Shown: in pieces, positions 20,285 to 32,832 of the stretch
Numbering within the stretch: position 1 is the first letter of the stretch
Layout: each line of letters starts with the position of its first letter
DNA from: Alliaria petiolata
Taxonomy: Eukaryota > Streptophyta > Magnoliopsida > Brassicales > Brassicaceae
Assembly (NCBI GenBank): GCA_020283515.1
Contig: JAHZTW010000002.1
Coordinates: forward strand, 94,115,804-94,179,803
Direction: 5' to 3'
DNA: 64,000 nucleotides
The notes under the pieces: generated by a model
Databases searched by the model: none
Told to the model about the DNA's origin: nothing
What the model saw: the letters and a program-made list of their open reading frames with translations, nothing else
Made by a program: the position numbers and the translations under genes

Positions 20285-23200
20285 CTACCTTGCTTGAGGA
20301 ACCATTTCGGAGTTCAGGTTCACGGTAATCAACTTTCTCGAGTCATCGTGGTTTTCCTGATCAGTCACTCTGCCAAAAACAATCTGTTTCAGCTCCATAA
20401 CGACCTGACTCATCGTTGGCCTCTGCGCAGACCTCTGCTCGGTACAAGCCAGGGCTATTTCTGTCATTTTCCAAGCTGAGCCAGCGTCATATCTCTCTCC
20501 AAGCCGCTGGTCAACTATTCCTCTGATGTCTCCTTTGGCTAGGATTAAGCTGACCTGATCAATTATATGCCTCTTCTTTGTTCTTGAGCTTGCAATAGCA
20601 GGTTGGCCTGTAATCACTTGAAGAAGAACAACGCCAAGACTATAAACATCACTCTTCTCATTCATTTGGCGTGTTGAATAGTACCTGCGGTAGTATGTGT
20701 CAGCACAAACCGAACATTTGTATGAAGAAACAAAAATTAAGAGGGTTTGATTACTTACTCGGGGTCAAGGTAACCGATTGTTCCAGCGACAACTGTTGAA
20801 ACCTGAACGCTTCCTTCAATAGTGAAACTTCTAGATAAACCGAAGTCCGCTATCTTGGCTTGGAGCTTCTCGTTTAGTAAGATGTTCGCCGGCTTCACAT
20901 CTCTGTGAACTATAGGAGGCTTACAACCACAGTGAAGATACTCTAGCCCTGAAAAAACAAAAACACTTCATTGATCGTTTTTTGCTGCATGTTGGGTCTA
21001 GTTAACTGTCATTTCAGAATGGGATTTTGCGAACCTTGCGCTGCATCTAATGATATCTTCAACCTCTCTTCCCAGGTCAAGATAAATGACCTTTTGCCTT
21101 AATAAGAATGAGACAAAACCAAAGCTTCTCTCTCAATCTCAATACATATGAACGAACACATATGAGTAGTAGTGAACAAAAGTAGGAGATACTATTTAAC
21201 CTGCCAAGTAGTCTCCTAAGTTCTCATTAGCCATATACTCGTAGATAAGTGCCACGTGGTTTCCTTCGTTGCAATATCCGACAAGAGAAGTCAGGTTCGT
21301 GTGATGAACTCTCATGAGAAGTTCAACCTGAGAATATCAAAATGGATTTTTAGTCAGGTTGAAAAGTATGGGAAAATCTACGTATTATATAAGTCCATGA
21401 AATGTAAGAAGAACAACCTCAGCTCGAAACTCTTTGTAACCTTGGGCTGATTCTTCAGAAAGTATCTTCACTGCAACTTGTTCACCATCTAAGACACCGT
21501 GGTATACTTTTCCGAAACCTCCTTTGCCGATAACCCTCTCCAAGTTATTTGTGATATTCACAACTTCCGAGTATTTGAAGTATAGCTTCGCTGTTTCCAA
21601 CGGTCCATTCCTCACACCAAGTGCACCTATAAAGGGTTTGTTTGTTTAGTTTATGTCTTTATCGCCAGAAACATTGTTTTGAAGATCTTACCTCTTCGAT
21701 TTCTTTTCTTGCAGTACAAAGCCAATGCCATCAAAAGAGCGATGATGATTATTCCTACGATTGATGCTGCTAATGGAATGATGTATCCAGTTTTCTTCCT
21801 CTTCTTTGTGTTTTGACATCGAGCAGAGAGACAAAGGTCTGGATTTCTACCAAATCTTCACAAGTAACAATGTAGGAATGTTAGGAATGAATCTTTTCAG
21901 ACCGCATCTGAACTAAATCATCTGAACTAAACTGATATATGATATAATGATATTAACATTCATAGCAAAAAAAAAAAAACTAAACTGATATATATAAAAG
22001 ATTATAAAGTAGGAAACCTTAAGGAAAGAGATCCATCCTTTGATCTTTCAAGCAGTTTCGCTGGAATTATGCCTGTTAGCTTGTTTCCTTCCAAGTTTCT
22101 GCAGATATTATAAACTCACATTAACTCGTAAAAATTCAAAGATTTTCTTTGCTTTGTTATCTTCCCGGATCAAGTGAAACATTTGTATGACTTACAATTC
22201 GGTTAAATTTCGTAAATTAGCGAGGAAATCAGGTATTTCTCCTGTTAACCTGTTACCTGATAAGTCTCTGGGATGAAATTTCCCTGTGTTAGTATACAGA
22301 GATCATTAGTGTTAATTACATACATAACCTGAAAAAAATACCGACAATTTTCTTATAGATGTAAGGTTTGAGAACGCTGGATCGATAGGGCCTGTTGATT
22401 CACTGAAAGATATATTTCTGCAAATACCAAACAGAGATGTGTATGAAAATAAACACAGAGCAGAGCAAAACAGAGCATAACAGAGTAAACTCGACAAAAC
22501 AGAGCATAACATAACAGAGTACAATTGAACAGAGCACAGTAACATAGAACACAACAAAACAGAGACCGACCAAAGCAGAGAATAGCATTACATAACTAAA
22601 CATAGTAGAACAAAACATAGCATAACATAACAGAGTACAAGCGAACAAAGGAGACTATAATAAAACAGAGCAAAACAGAGCATAACAAAACAGAACACAT
22701 ATATGAGTTTCACACTAACTTACAGAGAAACGACTCTTGGATTCGTACTGTTATCACTTTGGATACAGCCAACGCCTTCCCAAGAATAATCCACAGGAAC
22801 ACAAGGATCTCCTTGCCAGTTCTTCTTCACTCCATATTTGGCTTTAATCTTCCTCATGGCGTCCACTAAAAGAGAATATAGAAACAAAATCAAACAAACC
22901 GAAAAAAACTCGAAGGGAACATTTGTATGTACCATATATAAAGCCTTAATTACCATCCTGAGGATCAGTTGGGATCTGAAGGAACGTAATGACTTGATAG
23001 ACCTCAAGGGCGTTAATGATTGGTGGAAGGACAAAATCGCCGAGTGGTTGCTGAAAAGAGAAGTTAAGGGTAGTTCCTCCAACGGCGTACGGTGTAGAGA
23101 CTGTATCAGTAAGCAAGTACCGAGGCTTAAACGAACGAGAAATTATCGTCTCATCTAGCCAAACGTGGAACTCTCTGGTCACGTTGGTTTTGAGTTGCTC

Positions 23201-24261
23201 AACTTCAGCAAAATGCATGAACACAAAATACATTGCGTTAGGGTCGAGCGGTCTGAAGACAAGCGTTATGTAAAGGCTCTCGTTTCGAGGTGTCGCTGCG
23301 GTGCTCATGACAGTGGAAGCTGGTTGGTAGCCATTGTGAAAACCCTGATCGATGGTGAGAGATGTGTTTACTGTCTTGTAACCAGGAAGCGGTCGAGGTG
23401 TCCATATTCGGTCATAGATGTCATCTTTGTACCTACACAAAATGTGAAATGTTCTTTGCGTAAGATGAAAATAATGTTTTTGAAATAAGCAAAAGTTTTC
23501 TAATTAGTCAAGGTTAACCTGAATGGAAGATTGCCGATTGCGCCCATATCCAATCTCCGATCGAGCATAAGTGCATCGTAGGAAGTCTCGTAAGTAGTGT
23601 TCAGCAAGAGACGTATCTCCAAGACAGACAAAAATGGAGTTCCTGCGTTTTTGTCAACAAGACACACTTGGATTTGGTCTGAGAGTGGGATGGTGATCAT
23701 CTCTTTGTTGAGTATAGTTGTTGCATTGTCGAGTTTGACAGAGTCCCAGAAATTGACTCCGAGATGGAGATCGAACTCGGGTGCTCCTCCTAGACCATCG
23801 TAGTTCCCGTACATGAAACGAGTCCTGATCAGATACTTGAAACCTTTGCCTCTCGGAGTCCGAACATCGTAACAGTTTCTCTTGCCTTGAGGGAAACTTC
23901 TCACGTTCAACAAGTGTCTATCAAAACCACTCGATTGAAACTGAGCTGCGATGCTCTTTCTTGTCCCCGAATCTACAAACGCAGAATCCGAAACATACTT
24001 TATTCATGTAGTCTCATCGTTGTAGCTAGAATCATCCGGTATCCCGCAATCTATACTTATAAAACCTGCGACACTCATAGAGACCAAAGACAAAGAGAGA
24101 GAGATGTAAGAACGTTATATAATCGTTGTTCTTAGCATCTGAACGCTAAACAGACCAAAGACTGTTATAAGTTTACCAGATTGGTCTTGAGCGTGAACAA
24201 GAAAGAGTAGAAGAGCAAAGCTTGTGAATGCAATCGATGAAAGAGAGCTTAAGATTGTCAT
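20285..24261 (-). pseudogene. RLK-A: malectin-like LRR receptor kinase with two N-terminal lesions
   Basis: Start ATG 24261; first exons about 24177-24261, 23519-24064, 22954-23432 and 22724-22865, then small LRR exons, a membrane exon near 21700-21860 and kinase exons to the stop at 20285. Signal peptide, malectin-like ectodomain, GDPCVPVDYSWEGVGC, LRRs, P-loop GKGGFGKVYHG, VAVKIL, HRD (IVHRDVKPAN), DFG and APE-region GTIGYLDPE are all recognisable. Exon 2 is 546 nt, against 547 nt in RLK-B and RLK-C: one base is missing just after the splice acceptor (near 24060), and a TGA lies in the downstream frame at 24004-24006 where the paralogs have an Asp codon. Either lesion should stop translation before the ectodomain. 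The kinase half is intact, so recent loss, an unusual splice form or an assembly error are possible. Confidence 0.72.
22430..22700. repeat. Irregular ACAGAGCATAAC minisatellite in an RLK-A intron
   Basis: More than 15 imperfect copies of a short unit built from AACAGAGCA and CATAACA words fill the intron between the GDPC exon and the first LRR exon. RLK-B and RLK-C lack it at the matching intron. Confidence 0.85.
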
Positions 24262-26623
24262 TTACGTAATTGGATTGCTTTCTCTTAGACTAAGCTTGCT
24301 ATGAGCAAAGGACAACTAGTTTTGCGTCGCCGAAGTCTAATTAAAAATCTTTTCATTAAACTTATTGTACAATCATGTATGTTTATATTGAATCACGTGG
24401 TCAATAAGACGTTGATATATAACATTGGTCAACTAAGCATGTTTTGGGATGATTTGGGTTTATGCAATTGACCAAGACGTATATATGTCAACTCTTACCA
24501 TTAGAAACATTATTCCTAGACAGTTTATTTATTCGATAAATCAATAAATAATATAAAATAATAAAAAATATCGGTTATGAATTGGAACAATGTAAATATT
24601 AACAAAAATTCGATAAAATTGATAATAAAATAATAAATTTGTAGAAACTCTTGTATAAACATATGGTCTCAATAATATCACAACTTAATAGTATACTAAA
24701 ATATGACTTAGTGTTATTTGTTTTAACTAAAATTGAAATCTCATTAATGCTCATCTGTAGTTTTACTTACTGCATCAAAAAGTCTTAGTAATGTTTATCT
24801 TTTCGATCTAAATTCAAAATTTGTATTCAAAATTTGTAAGAAGTTTTAGACGCGATGATTTCTTTTTTTTTTTACGTGTAACTGCTTTCAAATATATTGT
24901 AAAATCATCTTCAACTTTATTTTCAACACTAAGAATTGTAGCTACCATTTCTTATACATTTTGAACTTATGAACATACACCATTTTCACAAGAATACTCA
25001 AAGTATGTTATTAAAATCTATTCTATTGCGATAAGCGATATTATTATCATAACTTCAAATTTGTGTATGTCATTTTATTAGTAGATTCATTTACGTTTTT
25101 TTAAATATAAATCATTTTAAAGAAAGCATTAAAAATTATGGACTACAACAATTTTTTCTATAAATTAATTAATTTTTAAAATTCAAACATTATTAATTTA
25201 TAGAGAGTTTACTTTATTGTGGAGAGAAATGTTATTTATTTTTTTTCTATAAATTAATAACATCTATACATCAATTTTCTATATTTTGTATTTATATTAT
25301 ATACTAATATACTATATTTTATGGTATCAACATGTTTTAAAAAAAAATCATTGTATTTTCATGAATTTGTTTTTTTAATAGTCAAGGTCTAGACTCTAGA
25401 GGTAACAATAATTTGCGAAATCACATGAATAGGTGACCAAGATGTGTTAAATTCTAATTGGTAATCGTCACTTGCAAGTTGCAATTATGTGCTAAAGTCA
25501 ATGTATATACATTCAAAGTTTCATAGGCATCTACAAATTAATCAAAGAGATATTCTTCAAATAGTCTCATTTTAATGAAGGAGACTTTCCTGAAATGTAT
25601 GTTCACACAGTTTTGGACCCAAATGTTTTGAATTTCGCCATTTCGATCGGTTTTATTATCCAAAATGCAAAGATGACTTCAGAATAATACTAACTTGGTA
25701 ACACAAATCTAGAAGGTAAAAATGTCCATCATGCAATAACTGACCAAATGGTTGTAGTTTCTTTGAGATCAAAGATCGATATTCTTTACTTGATGTCAAA
25801 TATTTTGTCACTATGGAATGCGAATACAGCTTAGTCCCAGAAGACGATCGAATAAAAAAAAAAAAAAAATGCAATAACTAGGAATAGTGACCTCTCTCAT
25901 AAACATTCATAAAACTTTTCAACATTGTTGATTTGGTAAGCGTTGACATGATGTGCTGGTCTTATAATTCTAACAAAGCTGCATGCACCTTATCTGAAAA
26001 GATTCTTAATTGACCAATAATATAAATTAAAGTCTCATATTGACTTTATACGAACGGGCTTGTATGATTATATACAATAGTTTAATGCAAAAACTTGAAA
26101 ACATTTCTTACGTGAAATTAGCTGTCCTTTGCTCTCACCAAACTCTCATTACATTATCATACGAGAAGCAAAGTCCAAGAAACTCTCATTATCATCTCAT
26201 TACATTTTTTAAGCTCTCTTTCATAAATATCACTCATAAATTTGCTGACATAGTGTATGTTTCAGATTTGAATTTTTGTTGTGTGGGGAACAAGCAAGAG
26301 CGTAGCTCCTGAGTTTTCATTTGGGATAGATTTGCAAAGTCAGTTCCATCACAAAAGCCAACGAGATTGTATTTAACTAAAAACACTACTTGTCATCAAA
26401 TTTACTAAAAATTAAAAGCAATCCATCATATAACAATAAGGTGAAAAACCTTTTAAACACAAAAAAACCTTTTAAACATGAAACTTCGTGTACAGTTCAA
26501 TTATCTTACAAAACAAAGACAACTCGACCTTGTTCTTCTTCTTCTTAATCACACTCCACACCACACCACACAGAACTTTCCAGTTTCTGGAAATTAAAAA
26601 CTCAGAAGGATTCAACAATCATC
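24262..26623. other. AT-rich intergenic DNA between RLK-A and RLK-B
   Basis: Contains the promoter of RLK-A at its left and the 3' flank of RLK-B at its right. I see no other gene; several A and T runs give only low-complexity frames. Confidence 0.55.
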
Positions 26624-28782
26624 TTACCTCGCCTGAGGAAACATTCCCGAGTCATAGGTCGGCATCGCCGGCTCTGTCACACTGCTAGCGCCAGAACCAC
26701 CACCAGCTCTTGCTCTGCTTACACTCTCCTTCAGCTCAGCCACTACATGACTCATCGTCGGTCTATTTTTAGAGCTGGGAGACGCACAAGCCATTGCTAC
26801 TTCTGTGATCTTCCATGCCGAACCAGCATCAAACCTCTCTCCTAGCTTTGGATCCACAATGCCTCTGATATCTCCTGTGGACAGAAGCGACTCGATCCGG
26901 TCGGTTATGTGTCTGTTCTCTGCTGTTGTTGTTGAACGTGTAATCACCGGTTGGCCCGAGACAACCTCTAAAAGAACCACCCCGAAGCTGTAAACATCAC
27001 TCTTCTCGCTTAACTTCTGCGTGGAATGGTACCTTCATTTGTACAACAATACCTCAGAAACCGTAACAGCCAATACCAAAACACAATAGAAGAAGCTTTT
27101 TTACTTACTCGGGGTCAAGATAACCGATAGTTCCAGCAACCGCGGTTGAATCCTGGTTATTACCTTCCAATGCAACGCTTCTCGACAGACCAAAGTCAGC
27201 AATCTTGGCCTGGAGCTTCTCGTTGATTAGAATATTAGCCGGCTTCACATCTCTTTGTACAATTGGAGGCTTGCAGCCATTGTGAAGATACTCAAGCCCT
27301 GAAGTTTCAAACAAACATAGTAATGACTTCATTTTATTTGATGTTATCATTTCTTATTCTAGTGTGTCTTTTGAGATCATTTTATCACAAACCTTGTGCC
27401 GCGTCTAGTGATATTTGTAACCTCTCCTCCCAGCTCAAGACATAAGATTTATTCCCTTGATTAGGAAAGAAACCAAAAGGCAAATTTAGTTTCCTCTGGC
27501 TATAGCAGCAAAAGATCAGTGACCAAAACTAAGTAGAAGAGAGATTGACCTGACAAATAATCTCCCAAAGTTCCATTAGCCATAAACTCATAGATAAGTG
27601 CCATCTTCTTGTCTTCGTTGCAGTATCCGATAAGAGCGGTTAGGTTCTTGTGATGGACTCTCAAGAGAAGTTCGACCTGACAATAAACAATACATATCTC
27701 CGATTAGTAACCATACCCAATCGATAAAGATTTAACCTTTAACAGAAGTAAGACAGTGACCTCTGCTCTGAACTCTTTGTACCCTTGAGCCGATGATTCA
27801 GAAAGAATCTTCACAGCGACTTGGTCGTCATTTAAGACGCCATGGTACACTTTTCCAAAACCTCCTTGTCCAAGAACTCTCTCAAAGTTGTTTGTAACTT
27901 TCACAACTTCTGAGTACTTGTAGTATCGCTTTGTTGTGTCCAATGGCCCGCTCCTGGCACCACCAGAGCCGCCTGTAAATATCTCTTGAGAGGTTTTCGT
28001 ACAAGGAATACTAGAAATTAAGGAAAAAGAAAATTAGGATAGTGTCTTGATGTTTTTACCGCTTCGATGTCTCTTCTTGTACTGCAAGAGCAAAGCTATT
28101 GCGATTACAAGGCCAAGCACTCCCGCGACAGATGCTACTAGTGGAATAATATATACACTCTTCTTTGTCTTCGAATCCGGAATTTGACATGAAGAAGACA
28201 CGCAGAGGTTCGGATTCCCGCCAACTCTTACGAAAAAAATGCAGAGGCATTATGAAAACATGAACCCAACAGGCCAAAACTTAGATAGAATTGATTCAAT
28301 AGCTACAGAGCATCTGCCATGGGGTTGAAAGCCAAAGATAATCATGAACTAACCTCAGCAAAAGCAACCCATTGTTTGATCTCTCCAGTAGTTTCGCCGG
28401 AATAACACCCGTTAACTTGTTTCCTTCCAAGTTTCTGCAGACATGTACGTGACATCAATAGAGATTCTCCAAGTAATATATGTATCTAAAGCTCCAGTTA
28501 GTAAGACTTACAACTCCGTCAAGTTATGTAGATTTCCAAGGAAATCAGGTACTTTTCCTGTTAAACTGTTGTTTGATAAGTCCCTGAAATGATATTTTTG
28601 GTTGCGTCAGTTAAAAGATATCACAAAACTGTGTGTACTATAAAGATTCCAGATCAATTCGAAATATACAGACAGTTTCTGTAATGAGGTAAGGTTGGAA
28701 AAGGCTGGATCAATCTGGCCAGTCAAGCCACTGAAGGATAAATTCCTGCAGATCACACACAACTCTTGTGAGAAGTGAGAAC

Positions 28783-28814
<32 letters not shown>

Positions 28815-30353
28815 CAAAAACATATATAAGCATTTGTTGAAATTCGTACACAGAAACGATTCTCGGAGACTCGTTATTGACATAGCTGCAGTTGATATCC
28901 TTCCAAGGGTAGTTAACTGGAGCACAAGGATCTCCAACCCAGTTCTTCTTCACTCCATACTTGGACTTGATTATCACCATTGCTTGAACTAGAATTCAAA
29001 ACCAAACACGGATAAGTATGAAGTTAATAACGCAAAGGGTTAAGTTTTTTTTTTTTGAGGAAATGAAACCATACCATCTTGTTGATCAGTAGTTGACTGA
29101 AGAAACTCATTGACTCGAAATGTTTCAATGGCGTTAATGATGGGTGGAAGCGTAGATTTAGCAGTACGTCTAAGAAGAAACTCTAGTCTTGGTCCGCTCA
29201 CGGGGTTCTGAACGTAAAGTGTGTCTGTATACAAGTAGCGTGGGCTAAACGCGGTCATGTTGATTGACTTTTCGTTTAGAAGAACCGTGAACTCTCTTGT
29301 CTCATTACTTGGCAGTTCCACAACATCTGCAAAGTGCATATACACATAGTACTTCCAAGTAGGATCCTGTGGCACCCAATAAAAGATTACGTCTTGGCTT
29401 GAATCTTCAGGTGAAGTTGCAGTGTTCATAACAGAGCGAGCGGGCTGGAATCCATTGTTGGTATTCGGATCTATGGTGAGCGATGCATTGAAGATTGTAT
29501 ATTTTGGAAACCTCAGAGGTATCCATATCCGGTCAAAAACATCATCTTTGTACCTATATTATGATTACCAACTTCTAAGAAGAAAAGCAAAAAACAGAAC
29601 TCATCACAAAGATACAAAATTAAAAGTATTCATTTTTCACCTGACAGGAAGATTACCGAGTCCACCAAGATCCCATCTTTTAAACAGCATCAGTGAATCA
29701 TAAGGAGTCTCGTATGTATCACTCTTCAAGAGCCTCAGTTCTAACGCAGACAGGAATGGAGTTCCTCTGTCTTTATCAACAAGACACACGAGAACATGGT
29801 CTGAACGAAGCGTGTGGATGATCTCTTTGGTAACAATCGTGGTTGCATTATCTATTGTAACAGAATCCCAGGGATTGACCCCAAGATAGAGATCGAACTC
29901 TGGTGCTTTCCCGAGATTATCGTAGTTACCGTACATGAAACGTGTTCTGATCAGATACTTGAAGCCTTTTCCCCGCGGAGGCTGCACATCGTAACAGTTT
30001 CTCTTGCCTTCAGGAAAGCTCCTAACGTTTTGGAACTGTTTTTCAGGAGAACTTGTCTGAAACTTAGGATCTATGCTATGAATTGTCCCTGACTCGACAA
30101 ATGCAGCATCTGAAATGTACTTTATGTCTGTTATCTCGTCGTTATAGCTTGAATCGTCCGGTATACCGCAATCTATACTGACAAAACCTGTAATATAAAC
30201 ATACACATATCGATTAAAGCCTTAAAAACGCAGCCATGTTCATGCATTTGCAAGAGTTTGTGTACCTGATTGGTCTTGAGCACGAACAAGAAGAACAAGA
30301 ACAGGGAAGAAGCTTGCGAATGAAATCAGCGGAAGAAAGTTGTAACGCGCCAT
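26624..30353 (-). CDS. RLK-B: malectin-like LRR receptor-like kinase
   Basis: A predicted plasma-membrane receptor kinase of the LRR-I type. Start ATG 30353 opens a signal peptide ending VRAQDQS; exons 1-3 are about 30266-30353, 29641-30187 and 29075-29553. The malectin-like ectodomain starts FVSIDCGIPDDSSYNDE and includes KRNCYDV and GKGFKYLIRTRFMYGNYD. Then come GDPCAPVNYPW, two to three LRR exons, a membrane helix and the kinase: GQGGFGKVYHG, VAVKIL, DFG in ADFGLSRS, GTIGYLDPE, ending MFPQAR at 26624. The catalytic loop reads IVQRDVKPAN, with Gln for the usual His of HRD. The exon plan matches RLK-C, its closest neighbour copy. I saw no stop in the exons checked. Confidence 0.88.
28783..28808. 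repeat. (GA)n microsatellite in an RLK-B intron
   Basis: About 13 GA units; the same intron of RLK-C has a GA run at 49513-49534, so it predates the duplication. Confidence 0.95.
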
Positions 30354-30794
30354 TACTAACAAAAGCTCTCTTGATCAGCACTTTCTCATAGAAAATTCAA
30401 CACCATCCTATGCTGCAAAACTTGGTTCTTTCTCAAATACCTTTGATTGTAAAGATTATTCTATAGCCATGTTGGCTGATGGTGAAGCACTATCTCTTGA
30501 AATCAAATAGTAATAAAAAAAAATCTCAAGTCAAAAGGGCAATTAAGTTGGGATATTCGAAGAGTTTCAATCTGTTAATAACTTAATATCATAACAAACG
30601 ACTTCTGGTGACTCTTTTGTCAGTTGACAAATTTTCAAGTGGGCTAATTGTTTAAAACCAAAGAACTAGTTCTCACTTGTCATATAATAAATTGACAGTG
30701 AAAGTTTCAAACTGAGATTGTGGATAACATATAGAAACTGCAAGTGACATAAAGAAAGTTAAAATCATTCTTCCTTCTATGTTTTAAAGACTTG

Positions 30795-31140
30795 ATCACT
30801 TGAGACTATATGAACTTGTAGATTTGGTGGACAACACGAGTTTGACAATGTTTTCAATCAAGATCGATGAAAAATTTAACAAGAAAAGCAACTCTACAAA
30901 ACCAGGAATTGACCTCTTCTAGCAGAAGAAGATTCAAAAATGTTCTGTAACCGCGAGATAACTAGAAAACGTTCATTTGGGTTTTAAACATCTCAGAGAC
31001 GACAAGACTTGCAAGAGAAGTAACAGTGAGAAGCGAAACATCAAAAGAACAAGGATCATCCTCCAAAGAAATTCAATCTTTTGATATTAATGCAGACTTC
31101 ACATTTGAGTTTGCATACAGGATTCACAAAATCCCTCTGT
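30795..31140. repeat. Segmental duplication block X, copy 1
   Basis: About 345 bases, starting TTGAGACTATATGAACTTG, upstream of RLK-B recur downstream of RLK-C (46752-47095) with few differences. A more diverged version lies upstream of RLK-C (about 51480-51720). The block marks the edge of the unit that carried the receptor kinase gene. Confidence 0.85.
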
Positions 31141-31159
31141 AACAAAGGGAAAAAATCCA

Positions 31160-31480
31160 CATTTATCCAGGTTCCATTAACGATCAGAAGTTCAGAACGA
31201 ATAGGAAGGAGATGAATTTGCGCGGAGAAAAGAGAAAGAGCTTCTACGTAAAGGTGTCCGAGGATACCAGCCTTAAACTTCAGCTCTGTAGTATCACTTT
31301 CTTCGAGAATTTGATTTGCCTCCGCGTTAGAGATCTCTCTGTTTTGATGAAGGGATGCTCTCTTAAACTTTCCTGCCCTTTCGGTGACCTATCGCAGATT
31401 AGGGTTTCCGAATTTTGGACGATTTCTTGCAGCTTCGATTTGACATGCCTTTATTTTTGTGCTACGACGTGGATAACACT
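31160..31480 (+). pseudogene. Truncated 5' copy of the EBS7-like gene
   Basis: The sequence matches the leader, part of exon 1 and the first intron of the EBS7-like gene at about 51940-52260: shared blocks include TTTACGTAAAG/CTACGTAAAG, CCAGCCTTAAACTTCAG against the end of exon 1, TGATTTGCCTCCG and AGATTAGGGTTT. About 95 bases of exon 1, including the start codon, are absent, and nothing after the first intron is present. It is a dead fragment left by duplication of the RLK block; the open frame at 31212-31580 is chance. Confidence 0.8.
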
Positions 31481-31629
31481 ATTCCGGCAACCAAACAGAA
31501 TCGCCAAAAGCTCCGATCAATTCCGACGGTCACTTGAACGGGATTGTGTTGTGTTACCTGACATTAATTGTCGCAAATGAAGGTTATTATCTCGCATTTT
31601 GAAGAAAGGTTAAAAAGTTCATTTGGAGA

Positions 31630-31741
31630 AATGTTGGGCCTATGGGCCTCGTATATTTACCTCGCTTTTTCACCGTCCGGTTTTGGTTCATCTTAGGAAA
31701 ATGTTGGGCCTATGGGCCTCGTATATATACCTCGCTTTTAA
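31630..31741 (+). repeat. Tandem repeat with TGGGCC site II-like motifs
   Basis: Two copies (about 31630-31676 and 31699-31741) of a unit holding ATGTTGGGCCTATGGGCCTC and a TATATA stretch. TGGGCC motifs are known plant promoter elements of growth-related genes, and each unit pairs two of them with a TATA-like run. No gene start follows, because the hAT element begins at 31762. Confidence 0.75.
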
Positions 31742-32534
31742 AGGCTTGAGACTATCTGAACTCGCCCTGGGCATTCGGGTCCATGGGTCGCGGATCAGTT
31801 CTCGGCGGTTCCGGGTTTTTTTGGTTCTGCTTGGTTTGGATCTAATTAGGAACCGAAATTTTTTCGGTTCGGGTCTTCCCGGGTCCGGGTCGGTTCTTGG
31901 ATTTGAAATCAGAACCGGGATAGAACCGTAAACAAATTCGGTCTGAGAAAATCCGAAAAACCCGAAAAAACCAAAAAACCTGTAAAAAATCATTCACCAA
32001 AAGTCCAAAACTGACCAAGTTTTTGATTTTGAAACCGAAAGTTTACAAAATACAGAGAGTTCAAGGTTTAAATTGTAGTAAATACAAAATTCAGAAGATA
32101 TTAAGACAAAATGAACAACAAAAAGAGTTCCATATACATAGCCATCTTCTCTTAATGTCTTCTTAATCTTCACTCTTACTCTCAAAATATCTTTGTCTCC
32201 CTTCGGCAAATATAAACAAAACCAAGTATCAATCAAACAATCAAGCTTTCAAGTTACAGTTCTTTCCCTAATACAAAGCCTTCACACTTCACATTAATAC
32301 AAAATGAAGTACTAGCTACGGTTATTGTTCTATAATTCTAAGTCTTCTATGGTTCAATTTTAATCAAACAAAGTCACCCTTCACAGTTCACACTAATACA
32401 AAGTGATCGAGTACACTAATTTCCAAATAACCAAAAATCAATGAGTGGAGAAGTAATACCTTATGAAGACATGAGAATCCGAGAGACTTTAAACTCCTTC
32501 AAACTCTAAAAAAAAATTGAAACAAACGAATATG

Positions 32535-32832
32535 TTAAAAACAAAAACTCAGAAGCACAATACCTCTCTGAAGTTTATCTAGCAATTCAATGTCAGCAAG
32601 CAGTTGCTCTTTCGTAACCAAACCTTTTTCATTCAAATGAACTTCACATTTCAGCCACTGTTCGGTGCACATTAACACCTCTAACATGTAATGAGACAAA
32701 CAACTCCTAGATGAATCTAGGACTCGACCACTAGTGCTACATGCAGACTCGGATGCAACAGAAGTCACTTGCATTGCAAGTACATCCTTAGCTACTTCGG
32801 ACAGCACAAGGAACTTTGTGCTGTTGAGCTTC
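32535..32832 (-). pseudogene. hAT transposase C-terminal dimerisation domain, fragment
   Basis: LNSTKFLVLSEVAKDVLAMQ, SVASESACSTSGRVLD and a following SCLSHYMLEVLMCTEQWLK-type helix are the hallmark of the hAT C-terminal dimerisation domain. The frame stops at 32535. Its upstream edge is cut by the Athila LTR at 32833; the matching part on the other side resumes at 45781 with a stretch of roughly 80 residues missing. Confidence 0.88.

Noticed and set aside
22312..22648. Cys/Leu-rich membrane protein read from the minus strand
   Set aside because: It is the translation of the intronic ACAGAGCATAAC minisatellite.
28056..28277. Separate small gene in RLK-B
   Set aside because: It is the membrane exon of RLK-B read in the wrong frame together with intron sequence.
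31212..31580. A 122-aa gene at 31.2 kb
   Set aside because: The sequence is homologous to leader and intron of EBS7 and lacks its start codon; the open frame is accidental.
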